Assembly: GCA_018817865.1 (NCBI GenBank)
Contig: JAHITG010000095.1
Coordinates: 1 to 11,122, forward strand
DNA length: 11,122 nt
Source: Spirochaetota bacterium
GTDB taxonomy: Bacteria; Spirochaetota; JAHITG01
Direction of reading: 5' to 3'
Shown piece by piece: positions 1 to 7,374 of this stretch. The notes beneath the pieces are model-generated. The model made no database searches. It saw only the letters and a program-made list of their open reading frames with translations, and was not told the origin of the DNA. Within the stretch, counting starts at the first letter, position 1; every line of letters starts with the position of its first letter. The translations under genes were made by a program, and so were the position numbers.

Positions 1-392
1 ATCTGGAAGCAAAGCGTGACTGGGGATATGCGAAAGAATTCGTTGAAGGTATGTGGCTGATGCTCCAGCAGGATAAACCCGATGATTATGTCCTGGGAAC
101 CGGTGAAGCTCACTCTGTAAGAGAACTGGTTGAAGAAACAGCAAAACTGCTGGACTTTGACCTGGTATGGAAGGGAAAAGCCGAAAAAGAGGAAGGAATA
201 GAACGCAAAACAGGAAAAACCATGATCAGGATCGATCCATACTTCTACAGGCCGACCGAAGTGGATGCTTTAATAGCGGACTATTCCAAAGCAAAAAAGA
301 TGCTGAACTGGGAGCCCAAAGTTAAATTTAAAGAACTGATCAAGATAATGGTCGAATCAGATTATACTAATGAGAAAAAGAATATAAAATAG
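1..392 (+). CDS. gmd: GDP-mannose 4,6-dehydratase, C-terminal part (5' truncated by window)
   Basis: Converts GDP-D-mannose to GDP-4-keto-6-deoxy-D-mannose, the cytosolic branch point to GDP-fucose, GDP-rhamnose and related surface sugars. The reading frame is open from base 3 and gives 129 residues before the TAG stop at 390-392; the ATG at 51 is internal. Visible family signatures are the RDWG-YA-(K/E)-x-VEGMW block at the left edge, the following LQQDKPDDYVLGTGE stretch with HSVRE, and the late YRPTEVD block, followed by the SKAKKMLNWEPK helix region typical of the Gmd C-terminus. The Rossmann glycine motif and the catalytic Tyr-x3-Lys lie upstream, outside the window, so intactness cannot be judged. 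It precedes a reductase and a cupin, as expected for the end of a nucleotide-sugar cluster. Confident at family level. Confidence 0.95.
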   Translation, partial: LEAKRDWGYAKEFVEGMWLMLQQDKPDDYVLGTGEAHSVRELVEETAKLLDFDLVWKGKAEKEEGIERKTGKTMIRIDPYFYRPTEVDALIADYSKAKKMLNWEPKVKFKELIKIMVESDYTNEKKNIK

Positions 393-422
393 ATCATACC
401 GAATATTTTTCCTGATTCTATA

Positions 423-1289
423 ATGAACAATTCACATTCAATATTAATTACCGGATCTAAAGGGTACATTGGATCATATCTTTCTAAAACATTCAGGGAA
501 AAGGGATATCCCGTGCATGGAATCGATATGAATGTCCTCCAAACGGAAACTGAATCTCCCTGTGATATTTCTGATCAGAATGCTCTGAACAGTATCATTA
601 ACAGATTAAAACCCGGCATCATTATTCATACGGCCGGATTAAGCAGTCTGGAGAAATGTGAAAAAGAAGAAAAAACGGCATACAGGATCAATACAGAAGG
701 AACCAATAATATCATAAACGCGATGCAGAATTTCGTCCCGCAAAGCAAGCTCATATTCCTTTCCACGGACTATGTCTTTGACGGATCAAGAGGAATGTAT
801 AAGGAAGAAGAGATCCCGAATCCGGTAACTGTTTACGGTAAAACAAAACTCAAAGCGGAAAACAGCATAATGGATAACTTAAAAAATCATGCGATCTGCC
901 GTACAGCTAATGTCTATGGCCGGGGAGGAAACTTTTTTAATTACATACTATCCAGCCTGGATTCAAATACTGTGATCAAGGTCTTTCAGGATGCTTTTTT
1001 TTCACCGACCTGTATCGACAACCTCCTTGAAATGATCACAATGATCATAGAAAAGGATCAAACCGGGCTCTTTCATACGGCAGGATCCGAAAGGATCAAC
1101 CGGTACAATTTTGCTAAAAAGATCGCCAAAGCTTTTAAAAAAGATGAAAATCTTATAACCGAGGCCAAAAGGCCCGCAGATTCACTCATTGCTTTTGATC
1201 TCTCTTTATCTATAGAAAAGACAAGGCAGCGTTTAGGGATCGATTTTTTTGATATTACCAGAGGATTGGAGACCATAAGGGGGAATTAA
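423..1289 (+). CDS. NAD(P)-dependent sugar-nucleotide reductase, extended SDR, RmlD-like
   Basis: A 288-residue extended short-chain dehydrogenase/reductase, probably the 4-keto reductase that completes a deoxy-sugar nucleotide. Visible elements: the nucleotide-binding glycine motif GSKGYIG (residues 11-17) after strand 1; an acidic Asp35 at the end of strand 2, which usually favours NAD; the STDYVFDG block (114-121), a hallmark of RmlD/dTDP-4-dehydrorhamnose reductases; and the catalytic pair Tyr138-GKT-Lys142. The length is normal for RmlD (about 290). It lies 30 bp after gmd, so by position its substrate could instead be the Gmd product, giving GDP-rhamnose or GDP-6-deoxytalose rather than dTDP-rhamnose; sequence signature and context disagree and I leave the symbol empty. 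No ribosome-binding site is visible before the ATG at 423. The stop TAA shares its last A with the next ATG (TAATG), so translation is probably coupled to the cupin gene. Confidence 0.85.
   Translation: MNNSHSILITGSKGYIGSYLSKTFREKGYPVHGIDMNVLQTETESPCDISDQNALNSIINRLKPGIIIHTAGLSSLEKCEKEEKTAYRINTEGTNNIINAMQNFVPQSKLIFLSTDYVFDGSRGMYKEEEIPNPVTVYGKTKLKAENSIMDNLKNHAICRTANVYGRGGNFFNYILSSLDSNTVIKVFQDAFFSPTCIDNLLEMITMIIEKDQTGLFHTAGSERINRYNFAKKIAKAFKKDENLITEAKRPADSLIAFDLSLSIEKTRQRLGIDFFDITRGLETIRGN
1277..1283 (+). promoter_or_regulatory. Ribosome-binding site of the cupin gene
   Basis: The purine run AAGGGGG lies 5 bases before the ATG at 1289, inside the last codons of the reductase gene. It supports the TAATG stop-start overlap as the true start of the cupin gene. 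Confidence 0.6.
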
Positions 1290-1642
1290 TGTATTTTATA
1301 AAGCCGTATTTCAAATTCAATGACAAAAGAGGCGGTATAACCGGTATCACGCAGGATATGACATGGAAGGAAGTGAATTTTATTACATCAAAAAAGGGAT
1401 ATCAAAGAGGTGATCATTACCATAAAAGGACTCTTGAGTGCTTCTATATTATAGAAGGAAAAATTAAAGTGATCACTGAAAATATTAAAACCAAAAAGAA
1501 AAAAAGGGTCATGGTCAAAGATAACGATATCTTTGTCATAGAACCATATGAAATTCACATATTTGAGATCATAAAAGATTCCAGATGGATCAATATGCTC
1601 TCCAAGCCGATGAATCTTAAAAATAATGATTTTTTTAAATGA
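1289..1642 (+). CDS. Small single-domain cupin, probable sugar-nucleotide isomerase/epimerase-like
   Basis: A 117-residue protein with one cupin barrel. Cupin motif 1 fits the consensus exactly: Gly37-x5-His43-x-His45-x4-Glu50-x6-Gly57. Motif 2 is shorter and looser, Pro86-x3-His90. His43, His45, Glu50 and His90 are the expected metal ligands. Stand-alone cupins of this size in polysaccharide clusters include FdtA/QdtA-type dTDP-4-keto-6-deoxyglucose 3,4-ketoisomerases and the C-terminal cupin domain of CapF/WbjC-type enzymes; the RGDHYH stretch resembles the RGxHxH of both. It is too short to be a typical RmlC 3,5-epimerase (about 180 residues). It overlaps the upstream reductase gene by one base and is preceded by a strong ribosome-binding site, so the two are almost certainly co-translated and act on the same sugar pathway. 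The exact reaction cannot be read from the sequence. It is the last gene of the sugar cluster. Confidence 0.75.
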   Translation: MYFIKPYFKFNDKRGGITGITQDMTWKEVNFITSKKGYQRGDHYHKRTLECFYIIEGKIKVITENIKTKKKKRVMVKDNDIFVIEPYEIHIFEIIKDSRWINMLSKPMNLKNNDFFK

Positions 1643-1666
1643 TGCTGAATTATTTATATCTCCTGA

Positions 1667-1694
1667 TTGACATCTCAATAAAAAAGGTTATTTT
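1667..1694 (+). promoter_or_regulatory. Candidate sigma-70 promoter for the phosphatase-TPR-propeller unit
   Basis: A perfect -35 hexamer TTGACA (1667-1672) is followed after 16 bases by TATTTT (1689-1694), four of six matches to the -10 consensus. It lies in the longest intergenic gap of the window (1643-1767) and would give a leader of roughly 65 bases before the ATG at 1768. AT-rich DNA makes chance matches common, but the exact -35 and the position support it. I see no GC-rich hairpin terminator for the cupin gene in this gap. Confidence 0.4.
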
Positions 1695-1754
1695 AATTAT
1701 TAATACTGGAAAAGTGGATGTGATCAGCCGATAATTAATTATATATAAATCAAA

Positions 1755-1760
1755 AAGGAT
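1755..1760 (+). promoter_or_regulatory. Ribosome-binding site of the phosphatase gene
   Basis: AAGGAT at 1755-1760, with AGGA ending 8 bases before the ATG at 1768. The spacing favours this ATG over the TTG codon immediately upstream at 1765. Confidence 0.5.
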
Positions 1761-1767
1761 TTAATTG

Positions 1768-3249
1768 ATGAGCATTAAACTTAAATTCACAGTATTGATA
1801 TTGATCTTCATTATTATTTTAGTATCTGTTTTAACAGTATTAAGTATCTCCCGGCAGAAAAACCTGCTTTTAGAATCCACTGATACCAGAATGAAAGTAT
1901 TGATGCTGAATGCTTCAGATACGATCAAAGAAGGGATGATCAGTGCGGATGACCTTCTGATATCAACCATTATCCGGAAGATCAAACAGAGGAATGATGA
2001 CATCATCCATACCTATCTTTTAAATAAAAAGGGGGAATTGATCTTTCACTCTGATACCTCTGTCATGAACAAGATCCTGGATATGGGCCTTTTAAAAAAA
2101 TATGAAGATCCCTTGAGTAAAAAAGCTATTCAGGCAAACTCCTTTTTAAAACAAAAAGATAAGGATAATTATATTTATTCTTATCCGATCATAGATAATA
2201 ATATTAAGATAGGCACCCTCTTTTTAAAATTCTCATTTCTGAATATCCGTAAAAAGATAAATATGACCCAAATACGCCTCATCACTACCTCCCTTCTGAT
2301 CATGGTGGTCTTTGTATTTATCACCTATCTGTTTACGAATATCCTTCTTCGTCCGGTTAAAAAACTTACTGAGGGAGCAAAAATAATCGGAAAGGGAGAT
2401 CTGGACCATAAGATCATCATTACACAACACGATGAATTGGGAGCTCTTGCCGAAAGTTTCAATACTATGACGGAAGAGCTGAAGATATCCAGGCAGAAGA
2501 TCATTGATAACGAAGTTCTGGAAAAGGACCTGCAGATCGCCAAGGATATCCAGGGTTATCTAATTCCCCAGCTGATACCAAAGATCAAAGATATTCAGAT
2601 AGGCAAGTATTACAATCCCGCTCATTTTGTAGGCGGAGACTATTATGATATAGTTGAAATAAGTAAAAATAAATACGGCATCATTATTATCGATGTTGCC
2701 GGAAAAGGATCCGGTGCTGCAATTATTATGGCTGTTATTACATTTATTTTTCATTCAGAAGCCTCTAAAACATTTGATACCGGAAAACTGATGGGAGCAC
2801 TGAATAACAATCTGATCGACAGGATACCCCGGGAAAGATTTGCTACGGGACTTTATATGATCTATGATGCGGAAAGGGGGATCATCCAATATTCAAACGC
2901 AGGTCATTCTCAGATCGTACTATATAAAAGATCAAGCAATAAAGTATATGAACTGGCAAAAGCTACCGCCATGCCGATAGGGATCTCAAAAGATGTTGAT
3001 TATCCCAGAGCCGGATTTAAATTTGAAAAAGGTGATATTTTAATGCTTCAGACAGATGGTATTTATGAAGCTATGAATTCTCAAATGGAGGATTTTGGCA
3101 TGGAGCGTGTCATAAAATCCTTTTTAAAGGACATTAATAAAAAAAGTCCGGATCAAATAAATAATAGTATCATCAATGACATTAAAGTCCATGTCGGTGA
3201 TGCCAAACAGCATGATGATATGACATTAATAACTATTAAAAAATCATGA
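1768..3249 (+). CDS. Membrane Cache-HAMP-PP2C (SpoIIE/RsbU-type) serine phosphatase
   Basis: A 493-residue sensor phosphatase that most likely dephosphorylates the serine of a STAS anti-sigma antagonist. Order: transmembrane segment 1 (about 8-27); an extracytoplasmic domain of about 140 residues with a KKGELIFHSD stretch (87-96) typical of PAS-like single-Cache sensors; transmembrane segment 2 (about 171-193); HAMP linker (about 191-243) with the LRPVKKLTEGA and DELGALAESFNTM blocks; then a PP2C domain of the SpoIIE class (about 255-491). The metal-binding residues are all present: GGDYYD (289-294), DVAGKG (309-314), NAGH (377-380), QTDG (428-431) with Glu434, and HDDMT (482-486), so it should be catalytically active. 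A STAS protein, the usual substrate of this class, is encoded 4.1 kb downstream on the same strand. No histidine-kinase-like ATPase or sigma factor is present nearby. The TPR gene starts 41 bp after its stop. The ATG at 1768 was chosen for its ribosome-binding-site spacing; TTG at 1765 would add one residue. Confidence 0.93.
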   Translation: MSIKLKFTVLILIFIIILVSVLTVLSISRQKNLLLESTDTRMKVLMLNASDTIKEGMISADDLLISTIIRKIKQRNDDIIHTYLLNKKGELIFHSDTSVMNKILDMGLLKKYEDPLSKKAIQANSFLKQKDKDNYIYSYPIIDNNIKIGTLFLKFSFLNIRKKINMTQIRLITTSLLIMVVFVFITYLFTNILLRPVKKLTEGAKIIGKGDLDHKIIITQHDELGALAESFNTMTEELKISRQKIIDNEVLEKDLQIAKDIQGYLIPQLIPKIKDIQIGKYYNPAHFVGGDYYDIVEISKNKYGIIIIDVAGKGSGAAIIMAVITFIFHSEASKTFDTGKLMGALNNNLIDRIPRERFATGLYMIYDAERGIIQYSNAGHSQIVLYKRSSNKVYELAKATAMPIGISKDVDYPRAGFKFEKGDILMLQTDGIYEAMNSQMEDFGMERVIKSFLKDINKKSPDQINNSIINDIKVHVGDAKQHDDMTLITIKKS

Positions 3250-3263
3250 TCCTTTATTATTGC

Positions 3264-3282
3264 AGATTTAAAAAATCTTTTT
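3264..3282 (+). terminator. Weak hairpin plus T-run between phosphatase and TPR genes
   Basis: AGATTT-AAA-AAATCT is a perfect 6-bp inverted repeat followed by TTTT, in the 41-bp gap after the phosphatase stop. The stem holds a single G-C pair, so it would be unstable; at most it is a leaky attenuator. Low confidence as a terminator. Confidence 0.2.
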
Positions 3283-3290
3283 AAGTTCCA

Positions 3291-5417
3291 ATGAAAAAAC
3301 AGATCATTTTTCTTATACTGTTCATTGTCTCTATTATATTAATAGAGCATTTGCATTCTACTGAATTACAAAAACACTTTATTAATGCAAAACTGGCCTA
3401 TATAAATTCTGACTTTGAAGTTGCCTGGAATGAATGTACCCTTGCCGTGAACAATAATGAAGTCTCTAAAAATGAAGCAGAAGCCTTCTTTGACCTGATC
3501 AGTTATGTTAAACGGTATTCCGAAAGGAAACTGACACTGGCAGAAAAAGCCTATGCAGTAAAATCATATCTTCAAACGATCCAGGAGCTTTCTGATATAC
3601 TGAAAAAAGACTCCAATAACAAAAAAGCAATAGCTCTCTATAAAAAAGCATTAGGTCCCCTTTCCGAAGAGTCTGTTAAAATGCTACTGGATAAAATAAA
3701 CCGTGAGATAGAGATAAATAAAAAAGTAAGAAATGAAGCTTTTCTCATCTCTCTTTACACAGAAAAACTGATATTAACAAATAATGATGAAAAAACACGG
3801 TTGGAACTGAACAAAGTACGGCTGCATTATAATTCAAGACAGACAAGAATGGAGATCAGACGCATGATCGAAAAACTCGAAACCATGATCCGGCAGCAGA
3901 ATTTCTCTTTAGATGAAGCAAAGATCATTGCTAATAATATATTATACATCGATCCGGACAATATGCGCGGTAAACAGTTAAAAGAGATCCTGATCAAGTA
4001 TGAAAATGATATGATGGCGAAAGCTCTAAAAGAAAAACAACAAAAAGAAAAGGAGCAGAAGGAGAAAGAGCTGAAGGAAAAGATGATGGCCGATATCGCT
4101 AAAAAAGTTATAAAAAAGTCGATCCCGGTGACAGAAAAAAAGGAAGAGAAGGTCCCTGAAAAGAAAGAAAAGAAGATCGAAGAAAAGAAAACCCCCGAAA
4201 AAATAAAAGAGGAGGTACAGATAGAGGAAAAAAGCGTGGAGAAATTGCAGCCGTCCGATTTTATTGCCACTGTCATCGATATCAAAAAAAAGAAAGTTGA
4301 GACGAAAAAAGTAGAAGAACAGCAAAATAAAACAAAGGCGAAAATTCATTTCGACCTTGGTATCAACCGGTATAACCGGGAACTATACAGAGAAGCAAAA
4401 GACGAATTCTTAATTGCAAAATCCTATAACCCGTTAATTGAAATGGTTGATACCTATATTGAAAAATGTGAAGAAAAAGAGAGCCTGATAAAACAGAAGA
4501 AGAACATTGAAATAAAGAAAGATATAAATAAAAGCAGGAACCTGGTAAAGGAAAAAAAGATAGAGAAAGCTATCAGCATTCTTTATGATAACATTATTAA
4601 AAAAAATATTGATAATAAAGAAGGTTCACAATATTTAAACAATATTTTCAAAAAAAATATAATCAATAACAGATTATCCGTCAACCGGTATTCCTCTTTG
4701 TTTGAATTACTGCAGTATTTTAAAAAGAAAGGCGAAGCTCTTTATGAAAAGAAACAGTATTCCAGATCTATAATCTATTGGGAAGGCATTCTGGAATTTT
4801 TCCCTGAAAATGAACTCGCATTAGAAAACTGGTATAAAAATATAAAAAAGATCAGGAAGCCCGAACCCTATCTGAAACACCTCTTCTCCAAAGGCATAGA
4901 GAATTATAATAACGGTGATTATTATAAGAGTCTCTTCTTTTTTTCTCTAATTTCCAGAGCTGCTTCATATCATAATATTAAAGGATCATTCAAAAACCTG
5001 ACAACACTGAAAAAAAAGAGTGAAGAGATCCAATCCCGTCTTTCAAAAACCGATAATCAGCTTTCTCAGGTATATAATTCTGCTATACTGGATTTTATCA
5101 ATGGAAATTATTCAGGTGCCCTGGCAAAATGGGAGTACATCCTGAAGATCGATCCTGGAAATCTTAAAGCAAGATTCAATCTAAATAAAGTTAATATGCT
5201 CCTGTCACAGAAAAATCTTGATATCGGGTCCAGTTTGTCTGAAAACAAGAGGAAGGAGATAACCCAGACCTATTATAAAGGGATTATAGCTTATAATCAG
5301 AAAAAGTATAAAAGAGCTTTGTACTGGTTTCAGGAAGTATTAAAAATTTATCCAAAACATCCTAATGCTCAAAACAATATTAAAAAATTAAAAGTCCTTT
5401 TGCGTGTAAACAAATGA
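3291..5417 (+). CDS. Exported or membrane-anchored TPR protein with Lys/Glu-rich linker
   Basis: A 708-residue protein that I do not recognise as a named family. Residues 4-18 form one strongly hydrophobic N-terminal segment after a Lys-Lys start, i.e. a signal peptide or signal anchor; there is no lipobox cysteine. An N-terminal helical TPR-like region (about 25-235, with a DPDN turn at 221-224) is followed by a very Lys/Glu-rich, probably coiled or extended stretch (about 240-345). The C-terminal half carries further TPR-like units near 352-380, 480-506, 533-556, 596-624 and 661-688; the last two end in the classic IDPGN and IYPKHPN turns. TPR domains serve as protein-binding scaffolds, so a structural or docking role in the envelope is likely. 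It lies 41 bp behind the phosphatase gene, and its TGA overlaps the next ATG. No ribosome-binding site is visible before the ATG at 3291, but the hydrophobic N-terminus supports this start. Confidence 0.8.
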   Translation: MKKQIIFLILFIVSIILIEHLHSTELQKHFINAKLAYINSDFEVAWNECTLAVNNNEVSKNEAEAFFDLISYVKRYSERKLTLAEKAYAVKSYLQTIQELSDILKKDSNNKKAIALYKKALGPLSEESVKMLLDKINREIEINKKVRNEAFLISLYTEKLILTNNDEKTRLELNKVRLHYNSRQTRMEIRRMIEKLETMIRQQNFSLDEAKIIANNILYIDPDNMRGKQLKEILIKYENDMMAKALKEKQQKEKEQKEKELKEKMMADIAKKVIKKSIPVTEKKEEKVPEKKEKKIEEKKTPEKIKEEVQIEEKSVEKLQPSDFIATVIDIKKKKVETKKVEEQQNKTKAKIHFDLGINRYNRELYREAKDEFLIAKSYNPLIEMVDTYIEKCEEKESLIKQKKNIEIKKDINKSRNLVKEKKIEKAISILYDNIIKKNIDNKEGSQYLNNIFKKNIINNRLSVNRYSSLFELLQYFKKKGEALYEKKQYSRSIIYWEGILEFFPENELALENWYKNIKKIRKPEPYLKHLFSKGIENYNNGDYYKSLFFFSLISRAASYHNIKGSFKNLTTLKKKSEEIQSRLSKTDNQLSQVYNSAILDFINGNYSGALAKWEYILKIDPGNLKARFNLNKVNMLLSQKNLDIGSSLSENKRKEITQTYYKGIIAYNQKKYKRALYWFQEVLKIYPKHPNAQNNIKKLKVLLRVNK

Positions 5418-7267
5418 AGATAAAAAGACTATTTTCAACAAGCCTCCTTATTTCTGTGCTGTTGACAGGGATATTCTCTAAAGTCCTAAAGGCGAATCTT
5501 TTTCTGGATATATTTCCTGTTCCAATACCGAAGAGCGAACAAATTCTCTCTTTTGATACAGCTGTTCGTGATAATGATCTTGGCTTTGTTCTGCAGACAA
5601 AAAACAGACTTCTTTTCCTTCAAAGTAATGATCAGGGAAGTTCATTTCAAAAACAAATACCCCTGATGAACGGACCTGTTCTTGGATATTCCCTGGCGAT
5701 GGATCAAAAATATGCCGCAATAGTATGGATCGAGGAGAAAGAAAAAGTCATTAAGTATGCTTTGATCCGTATAAAGAATAATAAACTTGAATCAGTAAAA
5801 ACGCTATATTCATACAAAGGCGAGACCGCTTATTCACCCAAGATCATTTTTGATGATAATAAACTGCTGATGATCTTCATCGACCATTATAATAACAGTT
5901 CCATCGTTAAATTGCTTAAGATCAATCTGAATGGGAGTATAATTCATAATCTTACACCCTATGACAAAGGCCATTCTTTCCTTCCCCAGATCGCTGTATG
6001 TAAAAGAAGATATCTTCTTGTGTGGAACAATATTACAGGATCCCGTGAAGAGATCATGTATAAAAGCAGCAGTTCAGGGGGGAGGTCATGGAGTACAATG
6101 AAACAGATTTTTAAAAATGATTTCAAAGACAGGAATCCTTTACTCTTTCAGGATAATGATGATTTTTACCTCCTCTGGCAGGATGACCATCTCGGGAACT
6201 GGAATGTTTCATTTTCTAAATATACTGATAAGGAATGGACCGATTTCTCGCGTCTGACATCCGGTCTGGTCAATTGCTGGCTGCCTCAAGGGGGGTTCTA
6301 TAAAGGACGTCTTTTTATCACCTGGCTGGACAAGTCTGAAGGAGAATCCGGATTATTCTACAGGAAAAAAGAGATACATAAAGGATCATGGAGTATAAAA
6401 AGCCCGGTTAATCCCGGTATAAAAAATATTCAAGCATATAAAATAGTGTCATCCGAAAAATTAATTTTTTTAACTTATTTAAAAGATGAAAAACTCTATT
6501 TTTCCAAATTGATCTCAGAGCAGAAGAAATTCCCCGTTTCTATTAATAAGATCGATCATGACGGATATAAAATAGAATTTCAGGCTGACCAGAGGGATAT
6601 CTCTTCCTTTGCAATAAATTTTAACAGGAAAAAAAGCTTCCTCCCTGTCATCCCCGTATTAAGCAAAGAGGAAAAGACTTTTTATGTCTATTCAAAGAAC
6701 GGATCGCTTTTTGATCAGATCAATTTGGCTGTCCGGTCCGTAGATGACCTGGGTATTTTATCACAAACATATTCCTCCCCCTTGCTGCACTCCGGAAAAA
6801 ATAAAAAATATAAACATATTTCATGGAGAAAAATAGATGAAAATAAGCTGTATTTTAATTTCATGGAAAACCGTTTATTTTTAAAGCTCAAATACGATAC
6901 GGTCATGAAAAAGAATAATATACTGAATAAATTGTACTTTTATTCTGTTAACCTGAATTATGAGGAAGACAATGATGATCCTGCGAAAAACAAATTCCTG
7001 CGTTTATTTGATCTTTTAAACGGAAGCATTGATTTCAACAGGTTGATCGAAGGTGATGAGATATTTCTTCCGACACTATGGGAGAACACACAATTCATTT
7101 CAATTATAGAAAATAACATAGGATCAACAATACAACAAATGGAAACCAGATATCAGCTGTCAGATAAACCCTATCTCTATTATTTTGTTTCAAAAGACCT
7201 TCAGAAGATCAAAAAGTTCGATCAGGCAGAAAAGGATGACTTCTTGATCATTCTATGTCCATACTAG
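5414..7267 (+). CDS. Secreted Asp-box (BNR) beta-propeller-like protein with possible C-terminal LysM-like segment
   Basis: A 617-residue exported protein of unknown function. The N-terminus (Lys-rich, hydrophobic 6-21, possible signal-peptidase cut after Ala27) is a signal peptide. Residues about 40-370 consist of repeated beta-strand units with a propeller rhythm, including Asp-box-type turns SNDQGSSF (71-78) and a degenerate SSSGGRSW (219-226), a WQDDHLGNWNV stretch (255-265) and a HKGSWS turn (322-327); short 'tcatggagta' repeats in the DNA reflect these blades. Such Asp-box folds occur in sialidases and many non-enzymatic binding proteins; I see no sialidase Arg triad or FRIP motif, so an enzyme activity is not supported. 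The C-terminal third (about 380-617) is different; residues about 528-553 resemble the end of a LysM repeat. The ATG overlaps the TPR stop (ATGA), implying translational coupling and a shared role. No cysteine-based lipoprotein signal is present. Confidence 0.75.
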   Translation: MKIKRLFSTSLLISVLLTGIFSKVLKANLFLDIFPVPIPKSEQILSFDTAVRDNDLGFVLQTKNRLLFLQSNDQGSSFQKQIPLMNGPVLGYSLAMDQKYAAIVWIEEKEKVIKYALIRIKNNKLESVKTLYSYKGETAYSPKIIFDDNKLLMIFIDHYNNSSIVKLLKINLNGSIIHNLTPYDKGHSFLPQIAVCKRRYLLVWNNITGSREEIMYKSSSSGGRSWSTMKQIFKNDFKDRNPLLFQDNDDFYLLWQDDHLGNWNVSFSKYTDKEWTDFSRLTSGLVNCWLPQGGFYKGRLFITWLDKSEGESGLFYRKKEIHKGSWSIKSPVNPGIKNIQAYKIVSSEKLIFLTYLKDEKLYFSKLISEQKKFPVSINKIDHDGYKIEFQADQRDISSFAINFNRKKSFLPVIPVLSKEEKTFYVYSKNGSLFDQINLAVRSVDDLGILSQTYSSPLLHSGKNKKYKHISWRKIDENKLYFNFMENRLFLKLKYDTVMKKNNILNKLYFYSVNLNYEEDNDDPAKNKFLRLFDLLNGSIDFNRLIEGDEIFLPTLWENTQFISIIENNIGSTIQQMETRYQLSDKPYLYYFVSKDLQKIKKFDQAEKDDFLIILCPY

Positions 7268-7301
7268 ACTAGTCCGAACTGGTAATAATTTAATTTATTT
7301 G

Positions 7302-7329
7302 TTGCCAAAAGAATATAATCTATTAAAAT
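7302..7329 (+). promoter_or_regulatory. Candidate sigma-70 promoter of the STAS gene
   Basis: TTGCCA (7302-7307, five of six matches) and TAAAAT (7324-7329, five of six) are separated by 16 bases, in the 107-bp gap before the STAS gene. The leader would be about 40 bases and includes the ribosome-binding site. A perfect TATAAT at 7314-7319 lies inside the spacer but has no good -35 partner. Confidence 0.5.
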
Positions 7330-7362
7330 AAGATAGGCAGTCCTGTTTTAGGATGTATATAA

Positions 7363-7368
7363 AAGGAG
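7363..7368 (+). promoter_or_regulatory. Ribosome-binding site of the STAS gene
   Basis: AAGGAG six bases before the ATG at 7375; the strongest Shine-Dalgarno sequence in the window, which fits a protein needed in stoichiometric amounts. Confidence 0.7.
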
Positions 7369-7374
7369 CCGTTA

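Noticed and set aside
3827..4349. Long open frames on the minus strand opposite the Lys/Glu-rich part of the TPR gene, giving Phe/Ser- and Phe/Leu-rich proteins.
   Set aside because: They are antisense readings of AAA/GAA-rich codons (TTT/TTC). They have no domain pattern or start signal, and the + strand frame is clearly the gene.
5414..7267. Sialidase activity for the Asp-box protein.
   Set aside because: Asp-box turns alone are not diagnostic. I could not find the FRIP motif, the Arg triad or the nucleophilic Tyr-Glu pair.
7267..7274. Palindrome GACTAGTC at the end of the propeller gene, considered as an operator.
   Set aside because: It is only 8 bp, occurs once and overlaps the stop codon; no second copy near the STAS promoter.
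7341..7353. TCCT-GTTTT-AGGA hairpin in the STAS leader, considered as a regulatory RNA element.
   Set aside because: The stem is only 4 bp with no further conserved architecture; not distinguishable from chance.
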